A stretch of DNA of 64,000 nt from Luzula sylvatica. Its lineage: Eukaryota; Streptophyta; Magnoliopsida; Poales; Juncaceae. Positions 13,464-28,100 of the stretch are shown in pieces. The position numbers were made by a program, and so were the translations under genes. The stretch covers positions 70,491,264 to 70,555,263 of the forward strand of contig OX326958.1 in the NCBI GenBank assembly GCA_946800325.1, given 5' to 3'. Below the pieces are notes generated by a model. The model was given only the letters and a program-made list of their open reading frames with translations. It was not told where the DNA came from and made no database searches. Within the stretch, counting starts at the first letter, position 1. Each line of letters begins with the position of its first letter.

Positions 13464-16400
13464 GCTCGCCCCGGCGAGAGAAATACAGCAGCGCGAACGA
13501 ATTTGGGAAATTATGTATTTTGAAACCGAATTAACAGAAAATACAGTTTTTTTGGTAATTTCATCATGAATTATTGTATTTGAAGATTATCACATTGTAA
13601 CTTTCTCATACTTTCTCCAAATGGCACGATCTTCATATCAAAATCGCTCGCCTCGACGAGAGGAATGCAGCATCGCGGCCGAATTTCGAAAATTATGTAT
13701 TTTGAGCCCGAATTAACAAAAAATACAGTTTTTTTTGTAATTTCATCTTGAATTATTGAATATGAAGATTGTCCAATTGTAGGTTTCTCAATCTTTCTCC
13801 AAATGGCACGATTTTTATATCAAAATCGCTCGCCCCCGCGCGAGAAATACAGCAACGCGAACGAATTTGGGAAATTATGTTTTTTGAAACCGAATTAACA
13901 GAAAATACAGTTTTTTTGGTAATTGCATCATGAATTATTGAATTTGAAGATTATCACATTGTAACTTTCTCATACTTTCTCCAAATGGCACGATCTTCAT
14001 ATCAAAATCGCTCGCCTCGACGAGAGGAACGCAGCAGCACGGTCGAATTTCGAAAATTATGTATTTTGAGCCCGAATTAACAAAAAATACTGTTTTTTTT
14101 GTAATTTCATCTTGAATTATTTAATATGAAGATTGTCCAATTGTAGGTTTCTCAATCTTTCTCCAAATGGCACGATTTTTATATCAAAATCGCTCGCCCC
14201 GGCGAGAGAAATACAGCAGCGCGAACGAATTTGGGAAATTATGTATTTTGAAACCGAATTAACAGAAAATACAGTTTTTTTGGTAATTTCATCATGAATT
14301 ATTGAATTTGAAGATTATCACATTGTACCTTTCTCATACTTTCTCCAAATGGCACGATCTTCATATCAAAATCGCTCGCCTCGACGAGAGGAATGCAGCT
14401 TCGCGGCCGAATTTCGAAAATTATGTATTTTGAGCCCGAATTAACAAAAAATACAGTGTTTTTTGTAATTTCATCTTAAATTATTGAATATGAAGATTGT
14501 CCAATTGTAGGTTTCTCAATCTTTCTCCAAATGGCACGATTTTTATATCAAAATCGCTCGCCCCCGCGCGAGAAATACAGCAGCGCGAACGAATTTGGGA
14601 AATTATGTATTTTGAAACCGAATTAACAGAAAATACAGTTTTTTTGGTAATTTCATCATGAAATATTGAATTTGAAGATTATCACATTGTACCTTTCTCA
14701 TACTTTCTCCAAATGGCACGATCTTCATATCAAAATCGCTCGCCTCGACGAGAGGAATGCAGCATCGCGGCCGAATTTCGAAAATTATGTATTTTGAGCC
14801 CGAATTAACAAAAAATACAGTGTTTTTTGTAATTTCATCTTGAATTATTGAATATGAAGATTGTCCAATTGTAGGTTTCTCAATCTTTCTCCAAATGGCA
14901 CGATTTTTATATCAAAATCGCTCGCCCCCGCGCGAGAAATACAGCAGCGCGAACGAATTTGGGAAATTATGTATTTTGAAACCGAATTAACAGAAAATAC
15001 AGTTTTTTTGGTAATTTCATCATGAAATATTGAATTTGAAGATTATCACATTGTACCTTTCTCATACTTTCTCCAAATGGCACGATCTTCATATCAAAAT
15101 CGCTCGCCTCGACGAGAGGAATGCAGCATCGCGGCCGAATTTCGAAAATTATGTATTTTGAGGCCGAATTAACAAATAATACAGTGTTTTTCGTAATTTC
15201 ATCTTGAATTATTGAATATGAAGATTGTCCAATTGTAGGTTTCTCAATCTTTCTCCAAATGGCACGATTTTTATATCAAAATCGCTCGCCCCCGCGCGAG
15301 AAATACAGCAGCGCGAACGAATTTGGGAAATTATGTTTTTTGAAACCGAATTAACAGAAAATACTGTTTTTTTGGTAATTTCATCATGAATTATTGAATT
15401 TGAAGATTATCACATTGTAACTTTCTCATACTTTCTCCAAATGCCACGATCTTCATATCAAAATCGCTCGCCTCGACGAGAGGAATGCAGCAGCGCGGCC
15501 GAATTTCGAAAATTATGTATTTTGAACCCGAATTAACAAAAAATACAGTTTTTTTTGTAATTTCATCTTGAATTATTGAATATGAAGATTGTCCAATTGT
15601 AGGTTTCTCAATCTTTCTCCAAATGGCACGATTTTTATATCAAAATCGCTCGCCCCGGCGAGAGAAATACAGCAGCGCGAACGAATTTGGGAAATTATGT
15701 ATTTTGAAACCGAATTAACAGAAAATACAGTTTTTTTGGTAATTTCATCATGAATTATTGTATTTGAAGATTATCACATTGTAACTTTCTCATACTTTCT
15801 CCAAATGGCACGATCTTCATATCAAAATCGCTCGCCTCGACGAGAGGAATGCATCACCGCGGCCGAATTTCGAAAATTATGTATTTTGAGCCCGAATTAA
15901 CAAAAAATACAGTTTTTTTTGTAATTTCATCTTGAATTATTGAATATGAAGATTGTCCAATTGTAGGTTTCTCAATCTTTCTCCAAATGGGACGATTTTT
16001 ATATCAAAATCACTCGCCCCGGCGACAGAAATACAGCAGCGAGTACGAATTTGGGAAATTATGTATTTTGAAACCGAATTAACAGAAAATACAGTTTTTT
16101 GGTAATTTCATCATGAATTATTGAATTTGAAAATTATCACATTGTAACATTCTCATACTTTCTCCAAATGGCACGATCTTCATATCAAAATCGCTCGCAT
16201 CGACGAGAGGAATGCAGCAGCGCGGCCGAATTTCGAAAATTATGTATTTTGAGCCCGAACTAACAAAAAATACAGTTTTTTTTGTAATTTCATCTTGAAT
16301 TATTGAATATGAAGATTGTCCAATTGTAGGTTTCTCAATCTTTCTCCAAATGGCACGATTTTTATATCAAAATCGCTCGCCCCCGCGCGAGAAATACATC

Positions 16401-19400
16401 AACGCGAACGAATTTGGGAAATTATGTTTTTTGAAACCGAATTAACAGAAAATACAGTTTTTTCGGTAATTTCATCATGAATTATTGAATTTGAAGATTA
16501 TCACATTGTAACTTTCTCATACTCTCTCCAAATGGCACGATCTTCATATCAAAATCGCTCGCCTCGACGAGAGGAACGCAGCATCACGGCCGAATTTCGA
16601 AAATTATGTATTTTGAGCCCGAATTAACAAAAAATACCGTTTTTTTTGTAATTTCATCTTGAATTATTTAATATGAAGATTGTCCAATTGTAGGTTTCTC
16701 AATCTTTCTCCAAATGGCACGATTTTTATATCAAAATCGCTCGCCCCGGCGAGAGAAATACAGCAGCGCGAACGAATTTGGGAAATTATGTATTTTGAAA
16801 CCGAATTAACAGAAAATACAGTTTTTTTGGTAATTTCATCATGAATTATTGAATTTGAAGATTATCACATTGTAACTTTCTCATACTTTCTCCAAATGGC
16901 ACGATCTTCATATCAAAATCGCTCGCCTCGACGAGAGGAATGCAGCAACGCGGCCGAATTTCGAAAATTATGTATTTTGAGCCCGAATTAACAAAAAATA
17001 CAGTGTTTTTTGTAATTTCATCTTAAATTATTGAATATGAAGATTGTCCAATTGTAGGTTTCTCAATTTTTCTCCAAATGGCACGATTTTTATATCAAAA
17101 TCGCTCGCCCCGGCGAGAGAAATACAGCAGCGCGAACGAATTTGGGAAATTATGTATTTTGAAACCGAATTAACAGAAAATACAGTTTTTTTGGTAATTT
17201 CATCATGAATTATTGTATTTGAAGATTATCACATTGTAACTTTCTCATACTTTCTCCAAATGGCACGATCTTCATATCAAAATCGCTCGCCTCGACGAGA
17301 GGAATGCAGCATCGCGGCCGAATTTCGAAAATTATGTATTTTGAGCCCGAATTAACAAAAAATACAGTTTTTTTTGTAATTTCATCTTGAATTATTGAAT
17401 ATGAAGATTGTCCAATTGTAGGTTTCTCAATCTTTCTCCAAATGGCACGATTTTTATATCAAAATCGCTCGCCCCCGCGCGAGAAATACAGCAACGCGAA
17501 CGAATTTGGGAAATTATGTTTTTTGAAACCGAATTAACAGAAAATACAGTTTTTTTGGTAATTGCATCATGAATTATTGAATTTGAAGATTATCACATTG
17601 TAACTTTCTCATACTTTCTCCAAATGGCACGATCTTCATATCAAAATCGCTCGCCTCGACGAGAGGAACGCAGCAGCACGGTCGAATTTCGAAAATTATG
17701 TATTTTGAGCCCGAATTAACAAAAAATACTGTTTTTTTTGTAATTTCATCTTGAATTATTTAATATGAAGATTGTCCAATTGTAGGTTTCTCAATCTTTC
17801 TCCAAATGGCACGATTTTTATATCAAAATCGCTCGCCCCGGCGAGAGAAATACAGCAGCGCGAACGAATTTGGGAAATTATGTATTTTGAAACCGAATTA
17901 ACAGAAAATACAGTTTTTTTGGTAATTTCATCATGAATTATTGAATTTGAAGATTATCACATTGTACCTTTCTCATACTTTCTCCAAATGGCACGATCTT
18001 CATATCAAAATCGCTCGCCTCGACGAGAGGAATGCAGCTTCGCGGCCGAATTTCGAAAATTATGTATTTTGAGCCCGAATTAACAAAAAATACAGTGTTT
18101 TTTGTAATTTCATCTTAAATTATTGAATATGAAGATTGTCCAATTGTAGGTTTCTCAATCTTTCTCCAAATGGCACGATTTTTATATCAAAATCGCTCGC
18201 CCCCGCGCGAGAAATACAGCAGCGCGAACGAATTTGGGAAATTATGTATTTTGAAACCGAATTAACAGAAAATACAGTTTTTTTGGTAATTTCATCATGA
18301 AATATTGAATTTGAAGATTATCACATTGTACCTTTCTCATACTTTCTCCAAATGGCACGATCTTCATATCAAAATCGCTCGCCTCGACGAGAGGAATGCA
18401 GCATCGCGGCCGAATTTCGAAAATTATGTATTTTGAGCCCGAATTAACAAAAAATACAGTGTTTTTTGTAATTTCATCTTGAATTATTGAATATGAAGAT
18501 TGTCCAATTGTAGGTTTCTCAATCTTTCTCCAAATGGCACGATTTTTATATCAAAATCGCTCGCCCCCGCGCGAGAAATACAGCAGCGCGAACGAATTTG
18601 GGAAATTATGTATTTTGAAACCGAATTAACAGAAAATACAGTTTTTTTGGTAATTTCATCATGAAATATTGAATTTGAAGATTATCACATTGTACCTTTC
18701 TCATACTTTCTCCAAATGGCACGATCTTCATATCAAAATCGCTCGCCTCGACGAGAGGAATGCAGCATCGCGGCCGAATTTCGAAAATTATGTATTTTGA
18801 GGCCGAATTAACAAATAATACAGTGTTTTTCGTAATTTCATCTTGAATTATTGAATATGAAGATTGTCCAATTGTAGGTTTCTCAATCTTTCTCCAAATG
18901 GCACGATTTTTATATCAAAATCGCTCGCCCCCGCGCGAGAAATACAGCAGCGCGAACGAATTTGGGAAATTATGTTTTTTGAAACCGAATTAACAGAAAA
19001 TACTGTTTTTTTGGTAATTTCATCATGAATTATTGAATTTGAAGATTATCACATTGTAACTTTCTCATACTTTCTCCAAATGCCACGATCTTCATATCAA
19101 AATCGCTCGCCTCGACGAGAGGAATGCAGCAGCGCGGCCGAATTTCGAAAATTATGTATTTTGAACCCGAATTAACAAAAAATACAGTTTTTTTTGTAAT
19201 TTCATCTTGAATTATTGAATATGAAGATTGTCCAATTGTAGGTTTCTCAATCTTTCTCCAAATGGCACGATTTTTATATCAAAATCGCTCGCCCCGGCGA
19301 GAGAAATACAGCAGCGCGAACGAATTTGGGAAATTATGTATTTTGAAACCGAATTAACAGAAAATACAGTTTTTTTGGTAATTTCATCATGAATTATTGT

Positions 19401-20741
19401 ATTTGAAGATTATCACATTGTAACTTTCTCATACTTTCTCCAAATGGCACGATCTTCATATCAAAATCGCTCGCCTCGACGAGAGGAATGCATCACCGCG
19501 GCCGAATTTCGAAAATTATGTATTTTGAGCCCGAATTAACAAAAAATACAGTTTTTTTTGTAATTTCATCTTGAATTATTGAATATGAAGATTGTCCAAT
19601 TGTAGGTTTCTCAATCTTTCTCCAAATGGGACGATTTTTATATCAAAATCACTCGCCCCGGCGACAGAAATACAGCAGCGAGTACGAATTTGGGAAATTA
19701 TGTATTTTGAAACCGAATTAACAGAAAATACAGTTTTTTGGTAATTTCATCATGAATTATTGAATTTGAAAATTATCACATTGTAACATTCTCATACTTT
19801 CTCCAAATGGCACGATCTTCATATCAAAATCGCTCGCATCGACGAGAGGAATGCAGCAGCGCGGCCGAATTTCGAAAATTATGTATTTTGAGCCCGAACT
19901 AACAAAAAATACAGTTTTTTTTGTAATTTCATCTTGAATTATTGAATATGAAGATTGTCCAATTGTAGGTTTCTCAATCTTTCTCCAAATGGCACGATTT
20001 TTATATCAAAATCGCTCGCCCCCGCGCGAGAAATACATCAACGCGAACGAATTTGGGAAATTATGTTTTTTGAAACCGAATTAACAGAAAATACAGTTTT
20101 TTCGGTAATTTCATCATGAATTATTGAATTTGAAGATTATCACATTGTAACTTTCTCATACTCTCTCCAAATGGCACGATCTTCATATCAAAATCGCTCG
20201 CCTCGACGAGAGGAACGCAGCATCACGGCCGAATTTCGAAAATTATGTATTTTGAGCCCGAATTAACAAAAAATACCGTTTTTTTTGTAATTTCATCTTG
20301 AATTATTTAATATGAAGATTGTCCAATTGTAGGTTTCTCAATCTTTCTCCAAATGGCACGATTTTTATATCAAAATCGCTCGCCCCGGCGAGAGAAATAC
20401 AGCAGCGCGAACGAATTTGGGAAATTATGTATTTTGAAACCGAATTAACAGAAAATACAGTTTTTTTGGTAATTTCATCATGAATTATTGAATTTGAAGA
20501 TTATCACATTGTAACTTTCTCATACTTTCTCCAAATGGCACGATCTTCATATCAAAATCGCTCGCCTCGACGAGAGGAATGCAGCAACGCGGCCGAATTT
20601 CGAAAATTATGTATTTTGAGCCCGAATTAACAAAAAATACAGTGTTTTTTGTAATTTCATCTTAAATTATTGAATATGAAGATTGTCCAATTGTAGGTTT
20701 CTCAATTTTTCTCCAAATGGCACGATTTTTATATCAAAATC
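13464..20741 (+). repeat. Tandem higher-order repeat, 2 x 3639 bp (20 monomers each)
   Basis: Copy 1 is 13464-17102 and copy 2 is 17103-20741. Every rare variant I checked recurs 3639 bp later: GTAATTGCATCATG (13921/17560), GAGGCCGAATTAACAAATAAT (15161/18800), CAGCGAGTACG (16041/19680), CCCGAACTAAC (near 16258/19897), TACTCTCTCC (16521/20160), AAATACCG (16636/20275) and TCTCAATTTT (17061/20700). I saw no difference between the copies at the compared sites, so the event is recent unless it is an assembly duplication. Within each copy, a 2184-bp (six-dimer) similarity is also visible, for example AAATGCCACG at 13257 and 15441. Confidence 0.88.
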
Positions 20742-23700
20742 GCTCGCCCCCGCGCGAGAAATACAGCAGCGCGAACGTATTTGGGAAATTATGTATTTTG
20801 AAACCGAATTAACAGAAAATACAGTTTTTTTGGTAATTTCATCATGAAATATTGAATTTGAAGATTATCACATTGTAACTTTCTCATACTTTCTCCAAAT
20901 GGCACGATCTTCATATCAAAATCGCTCGCCTCGACGAGAGGAATGCAGCAGCGCGGCCGAATTTCGAAAATTATGTATTTTGAGCCCGAATTAACAAAAA
21001 ATACAGTTTTTTTTGTAATTTCATCTTGAATTATTGAATATGAAGATTGTCCAATTGTAGGTTTCTCAATCTTTCTCCAAATGGCACGATTTTTATATCA
21101 AAATCGCTCGCCCCCGCGCGAGAAATACAGCAGCGCGAACGAATTTGGGAAATTATGTTTTTTGAAACCGAATTAACAGAAAATACAGTTTTTTTGGTAA
21201 TTTCATCATGAATTATTGAATTTGAAGATTATCACATTGTAACTTTCTCATACTTTCTCCAAATGCCACGATCTTCATATCAAAATCGCTCGCCTCGACG
21301 AGAGGAATGCAACAGCGCGGCCGAATTTCGAAAATTATGTATTTTGAACCCGAATTAACAAAAAATACAGTTTTTTTTGTAATTTCATCTTGAATTATTG
21401 AATATGAAGATTGTCCAATTGTAGGTTTCTCAATCTTTCTCCAAATGGCACGATTTTTATATCAAAATCACTCGCCCAGGCGAGAGAAATACAGCAGCGC
21501 GAACGAATTTGGGAAATTATGTATTTTGAAACCGAATTAACAGAAAATACAGTTTTTTTGGTAATTTCATCATGAATTATTGAATTTGAAGATTATCACA
21601 TTGTAATTTTCTCATACTTTCTCCAAATGGCATGATCTTCATATCAAAATCGCTCGCCTCGACGAGAGAAATACAGCGGCGCGAACGAATTTGGGAAATT
21701 ATGTATTTTGAAACCGAATTAACAGAAAATACAGTTTTTTTGGTAATTTCATCATGAATTATTGAATTTGAAGATTATCACATTGTAACATTCTCATACT
21801 TTCTCCAAATGGCACGATCTTCATATCAAAATCGCTCGCCTCGACGAGAGGAATGCAGCAGCGCGGCCGAATTTCGAAACTTATGTATTTTAAGCCCGAA
21901 TTAACAAAAAATACAGTTTTTTTTGTAATTTCATCTTGAATTATTGAATATGAAGATTGTCCAATTGTAGGTTTCTCAATCTTTCTCCAAATGGCACGAT
22001 TTTTATATCAAAATCGCTCGCCCCGGCGAGAGAAATACAGCAGCGCGAACGAATTTGGGAAATTATGTATTTTGAAACCGAATTAACAGAAAATACAGTT
22101 TTTTTTGTAATTTCATCATGAATTATTGAATTTGAAGATTATCACATTGTAACTTTCTCATAATTTCTCCAAATGGCACGATCTTCATATCAAAATCGCT
22201 CGCCTCGACGAGAGAAATGCAGCAGCGCGGCCGAATTTCGAAAATTATGTATTTTGAGCCCGAATAAAAAAAAATACAGTTTTTTTTGTAATTTCATCTT
22301 GAATTATTGAATATGAAGATTGTCCAATTGTAGGTTTCTCAATCTTTCTCCAAATGGGACGATTTTTATATCAAAATCACTCGCCCCGGCGAGAGAAATA
22401 CAGCAGCGCGTACGAATTTGGGAAATTATGTATTTTGAAACCGAATTAACAGAAAATACAGTTTTTTTGGTAATTTCATCATGAATTATTGAATTTGAAG
22501 ATTATCACATTGTACCTTTCTCATACTTTCTCCAAATGGCACGATCTTCATATCAAAATCGCTCGCCTCGACGAGAGGAATGCAGCGTCGCGGCCGAATT
22601 TCGAAAATTATGTATTTTGAGCCCGAATTAACAAAAAATACAGTGTTTTTTGTAATTTCATCTTAAATTATTGAATATGAAGATTGTCCAATTGTAGGTT
22701 TCTCAATCTTTCTCCAAATGGCACGATTTTTATATCAAAATCGCTCGCCCCCGCGCGAGAAATACAGCAGCGCGAACGAATTTGGGAAATTATGTATTTT
22801 GAAACCGAATTAACAAAAAATACAGTTTTTTTGGTAATTTCATCATGAATTATTGAATTTGAAGATTATCACATTGTACCTTTCTCATACTTTCTCCAAA
22901 TGGCACGATCTTCATATCAAAATCGCTCGCCTCGACGAGAGGAATGCAGCATCGCGGCCGAATTTCGAAAATTATGTATTTTGAGCCCGAATTAACAAAA
23001 AATACAGTGTTTTTTGTAATTTCATCTTAAATTATTGAATATGAAGATTGTCCAATTGTAGGTTTCTCAATCTTTCTCCAAATGGCACGATTTTTATATC
23101 AAAATCGCTCGCCCCCGCGCGAGAAATACAGCAGCGCGAACGAATTTGGGAAATTATGTATTTTGAAACCGAATTAACAGAAAATACAGTTTTTTTGGTA
23201 ATTTCATCATGAAATATTGAATTTGAAGATTATCACATTGTACCTTTCTCATACTTTCTCCAAATGGCACGATCTTCATATCAAAATCGCTCGCCTCAAC
23301 GAGAGGAATGCAGCATCGCGGCCGAATTTCGAAAATTATGTATTTTGAGCCCGAATTAACAAAAAATACAGTTTTTTTTGTAATTTCATCTTGAATTATT
23401 GAATATGAAGATTGTCCAATTGTAGGTTTCTCAATCTTTCTCCAAATGGCACGATTTTTATATCAAAATCGCTCGGCCCCGCGCGAGAAATACAGCAGCG
23501 CGAACGAATTTGGGAAATTATGATTTTTGAAACCGAATTAACAGAAAATACTGTTTTTTTGGTAATTTCATCATGAATTATTGAATTTGAAGATTATCAC
23601 ATTGTAACTTTCTCATACTTTCTCCAAATGCCACGATCTTCATATCAAAATCGCTCGCTTCGACGAGAGGAATGCAGCAGCGCGGCCGAATTTCGAAAAT

Positions 23701-25106
23701 TATGTATTTTGAACCCGAATTAACAAAAAATACAGTTTTTTTTGTAATTTCATCTTGAATTATTGAATATGAAGATTGTCCAATTGTAGGTTTCTCAATC
23801 TTTCTCCAAATGGCACGATTTTTATACCAAAATCGCTCGCCCCGGCGAGAGAAATACAGCAGCGTGAACGAATTTGGGAAATTATATATTTTGAAACCGA
23901 ATTAACAGAAAATACAGTTTTTTTGGTAATTTCATCATGAATTATTGAATTTGAAGATTATCACATTGTAACTTTCTCATACTTTCTCCAAATGGCACGA
24001 TCTTCATATCAAAATCGCTCGCCTCGACGAGAGGAATGCAGCACCGCGGCCGAATTTCGAAAATTATGTATTTTGAGCCCGAATTAACAAAAAATACAGT
24101 TTTTTTCGTAATTTCATCTTGAATTATTGAATATGAAGATTGTCCAATTGTAGGTTTCTCAATCTTTCTCCAAATGGGACGATTTTTATATCAAAATCAC
24201 TCGCCCCGGCGAGAGAAATACAGCAGCGCGTACGAATTTGGGAAATTTTGTATTTTGAAACCGAATTAACAGAAAATACAGTTTTTTGGTAATTTCATCA
24301 TGAATTATTGAATTTGAAAATTATCACATTGTAACATTCTCATACTTTCTCCAAATGGCACGATCTTCATATCAAAATCGCTCGCATCGACGAGTGGAAT
24401 GCAGCAACGCGGCCGAATTTCGAAAATTATGTATTTTGAGCCCGAATTAACAAAAAATACAGTTTTTTTTGTAATTTCATCTTGAATTATTGAATATGAA
24501 GATTGTCCAATTGTAGGTTTCTCAATCTTTCTCCAAATGGCACGATTTTTATATCAAAATCGCTCGCCCCGGCGAGAGAAATACAGCAGCGCGAACGAAT
24601 TTGGGAAATTATGTATTTTGAAACCGAATTAACAGAAAATACAGTTTTTTTGGTAATTTCATCATGAATTATTGAATTTGAAGATTATCACATTGTAACT
24701 TTCTCATACTTTCTCCAAATGGCACGATCTTCATATCAAAATCGCTCGCCTCGACTAGAGGAATGCAGCACCGCGGCCGAATTTCGAAAATTATGTATTT
24801 TGAGCCCGAATTAACAAAAAATACAGTTTTTTTTGTAATTTCATCTTGAATTATTGAATATGAAGATTGTCCAATTGTAGGTTTCTCAATCTTTCTCCAA
24901 ATGGGACGATTTTTATATCAAAATCACTCGCCCCGGCGACAGAAATACAGCAGCGCGTACGAATTTGGGAAATTATGTATTTTGAAACGGAATTAACAGA
25001 AAATACAGTTTTTTGGTAATTTCACCATGAATTATTGAATTTGAAAATTATCACATTGTAACATTCTCATACTTTCTCCAAATGGCACGATCTTCATATC
25101 AAAATC

Positions 25107-28100
25107 GCTCGCATCGACGAGAGGAATGCAGCAACGCGGCCGAATTTCGAAAATTATGTATTTTGAGCCCGAATTAACAAAAAATACAGTTTTTTTTGTA
25201 ATTTCATCTTAAATTATTGAATATGAAGATTGTCCAATTGTAGGTTTCTCAATCTTTCTCCAAATGGCACGATTTTTATATCAAAATCGCTCGCCCCCGC
25301 GCGAGAAATACAGCAACGCGAACGAATTTGGGAAATTATGTTTTTTGAAACCGAATTAACAGAAAATACAGTTTTTTTGGTAATTTCATCATGAATTATT
25401 GAATTTGAAGATTATCACATTGTAACTTTCTCATACTTTCTCCAAATGGCACGATCTTCATATCAAAATCGCTCGCCTCGACGAGAGGAATGCAGCAACG
25501 CGGCCGAATTTCGAAAATTATGTATTTTCAGCCCGAATTAACAAAAAATACAGTGTTTTTTGTAATTTCATCTTAAATTATTGAATATGAAGATTGTCCA
25601 ATTGTAGGTTTCTCAATCTTTCTCCAAATGGCACGATTTTTATATCAAAATCGCTCGCCCCCGCGCGAGAAATACAGCAGCGCGAACGAATTTGGGAAAT
25701 TATGTATTTTGAAACCGAATTAACAGAAAATACAGTTTTTTTGGTAATTTCATCATGAAATATTGAATTTGAAGATTATCACATTGTAACTTTCTCATAC
25801 TTTCTCCAAATGGCATGATCTTCATATCAAAATCGCTCGCCTCGACGAGAGGAATGCAGCAGCGCGGCCGAATTTCGAAAATTATGTATTTTGAGCCCGA
25901 ATTAACAAAAAATACAGTTTTTTTTGTAATTTCATCTGGAATTATTGAATATGAAGATTGTCCATTTGTAGGTTTCTCAATCTTTCTCCAAATGGCACGA
26001 TTTTTATATCAAAATCGCTCGCCCCGGCGAGAGAAATACAGCAGCGCGAACGAATTTGGGAAATTATGTATTTTGAAACCGAATTAACAGAAAATACAGT
26101 TTTTTTGGTAATTTCATCATGAATTATTGAATTTGAAGATTATCACATTGTAACTTTCTCATACTTTCTCCAAATGGCACGATCTTCATATCAAAATCGC
26201 TCGCCTCGACGAGAGGAATGCAGCAGCACGGCCGAATTTCGAAAATTATGTATTTTGAGCCCGAATTAACAAAAAATACAGTTTTTTTCGTAATTTCATC
26301 TTGAATTATTGAATATGAAGATTGTCCAATTGTAGGTTTCTCAATCTTTCTCCAAATGGGACGATTTTTATATCAAAATCACTCGTCCCGGCGAGAGAAA
26401 TACAGCAGCGCGTACGAATTTGGGAAATTTTGTATTTTGAAACCGAATTAACAGAAAATACAGTTTTTTTGGTAATTTCATCATGAATTATTGAATTTGA
26501 AGATTATCACATTGTAACTCTCTCATACTTTCTCCAAATGGCACGATCTTCATATCAAAATCGCTCGCCTCGACGAGAGGAATGCAGCACCGCGGCCGAA
26601 TTTCGAAAATTATGTATTTTGAGCCCGAATTAACAAAAAATACAGTTTTTTTCGTAATTTCATCTTGAATTATTGAATATGAAGATTGTCCAATTGTAGG
26701 TTTCTCAATCTTTCTCCAAATGGGACGATTTTTATATCAAAATCACTCGCCCCGGCGAGAGAAATACAGCAGCGCGTACGAATTTGGGAAATTTTGTATT
26801 TTCAAACCGAATTAACAGAAAATACAGTTTTTTGGTAATTTCATCATGAATTATTGAATTTGAAAATTATCACATTGTAACATTCTCATACTTTCTCCAA
26901 ATGGCACGATCTTCATATCAAAATCGCTCGCATCGACGAGAGGAATGCAGCAACGCGGCCGAATTTCGAAAATTATGTATTTTGAGCCCGAATTAACAAA
27001 AAATACAGTTTTTTTTGTAATTTCATCTTAAATTATTGAATATGAAGATTGTCCAATTGTAGGTTTCTCAATCTTTCTCCAAATGGCACGATTTTTATAT
27101 CAAAATCGCTCGCCCCCGCGCGAGAAATACAGCAACGCGAACGAATTTGGGAAATTATGTTTTTTGAAACCGAATTAACAGAAAATACAGTTTTTTTGGT
27201 AATTTCATCATGAATTATTGAATTTGAAGATTATCACATTGTAACTTTCTCATACTTTCTCCAAATGGCACGATCTTCATATCAAAATCGCTCGCCTCGA
27301 CGAGAGGAATGCAGCAACGCGGCCGAATTTCGAAAATTATGTATTTTCAGCCCGAATTAACAAAAAATACAGTGTTTTTTGTAATTTCATCTTAAATTAT
27401 TGAATATGAAGATTGTCCAATTGTAGGTTTCTCAATCTTTCTCCAAATGGCACGATTTTTATATCAAAATCGCTCGCCCCCGCGCGAGAAATACAGCAGC
27501 GCGAACGAATTTGGGAAATTATGTATTTTGAAACCGAATTAACAGAAAATACAGTTTTTTTGGTAATTTCATCATGAAATATTGAATTTGAAGATTATCA
27601 CATTGTAACTTTCTCATACTTTCTCCAAATGGCATGATCTTCATATCAAAATCGCTCGCCTCGACGAGAGGAATGCAGCAGCGCGGCCGAATTTCGAAAA
27701 TTATGTATTTTGAGCCCGAATTAACAAAAAATACAGTTTTTTTTGTAATTTCATCTGGAATTATTGAATATGAAGATTGTCCATTTGTAGGTTTCTCAAT
27801 CTTTCTCCAAATGGCACGATTTTTATATCAAAATCGCTCGCCCCGGCGAGAGAAATACAGCAGCGCGAACGAATTTGGGAAATTATGTATTTTGAAACCG
27901 AATTAACAGAAAATACAGTTTTTTTGGTAATTTCATCATGAATTATTGAATTTGAAGATTATCACATTGTAACTTTCTCATACTTTCTCCAAATGGCACG
28001 ATCTTCATATCAAAATCGCTCGCCTCGACGAGAGGAATGCAGCAGCACGGCCGAATTTCGAAAATTATGTATTTTGAGCCCGAATTAACAAAAAATACAG

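Noticed and set aside
25815..26087. 90-codon ORF repeated at 27634-27906 and 29089-29361, with a shorter form at 35700-35903
   Set aside because: The identity comes from the higher-order duplication of the satellite, not from protein conservation; the frame is created by the GGCATG and CTGGAATT variants.
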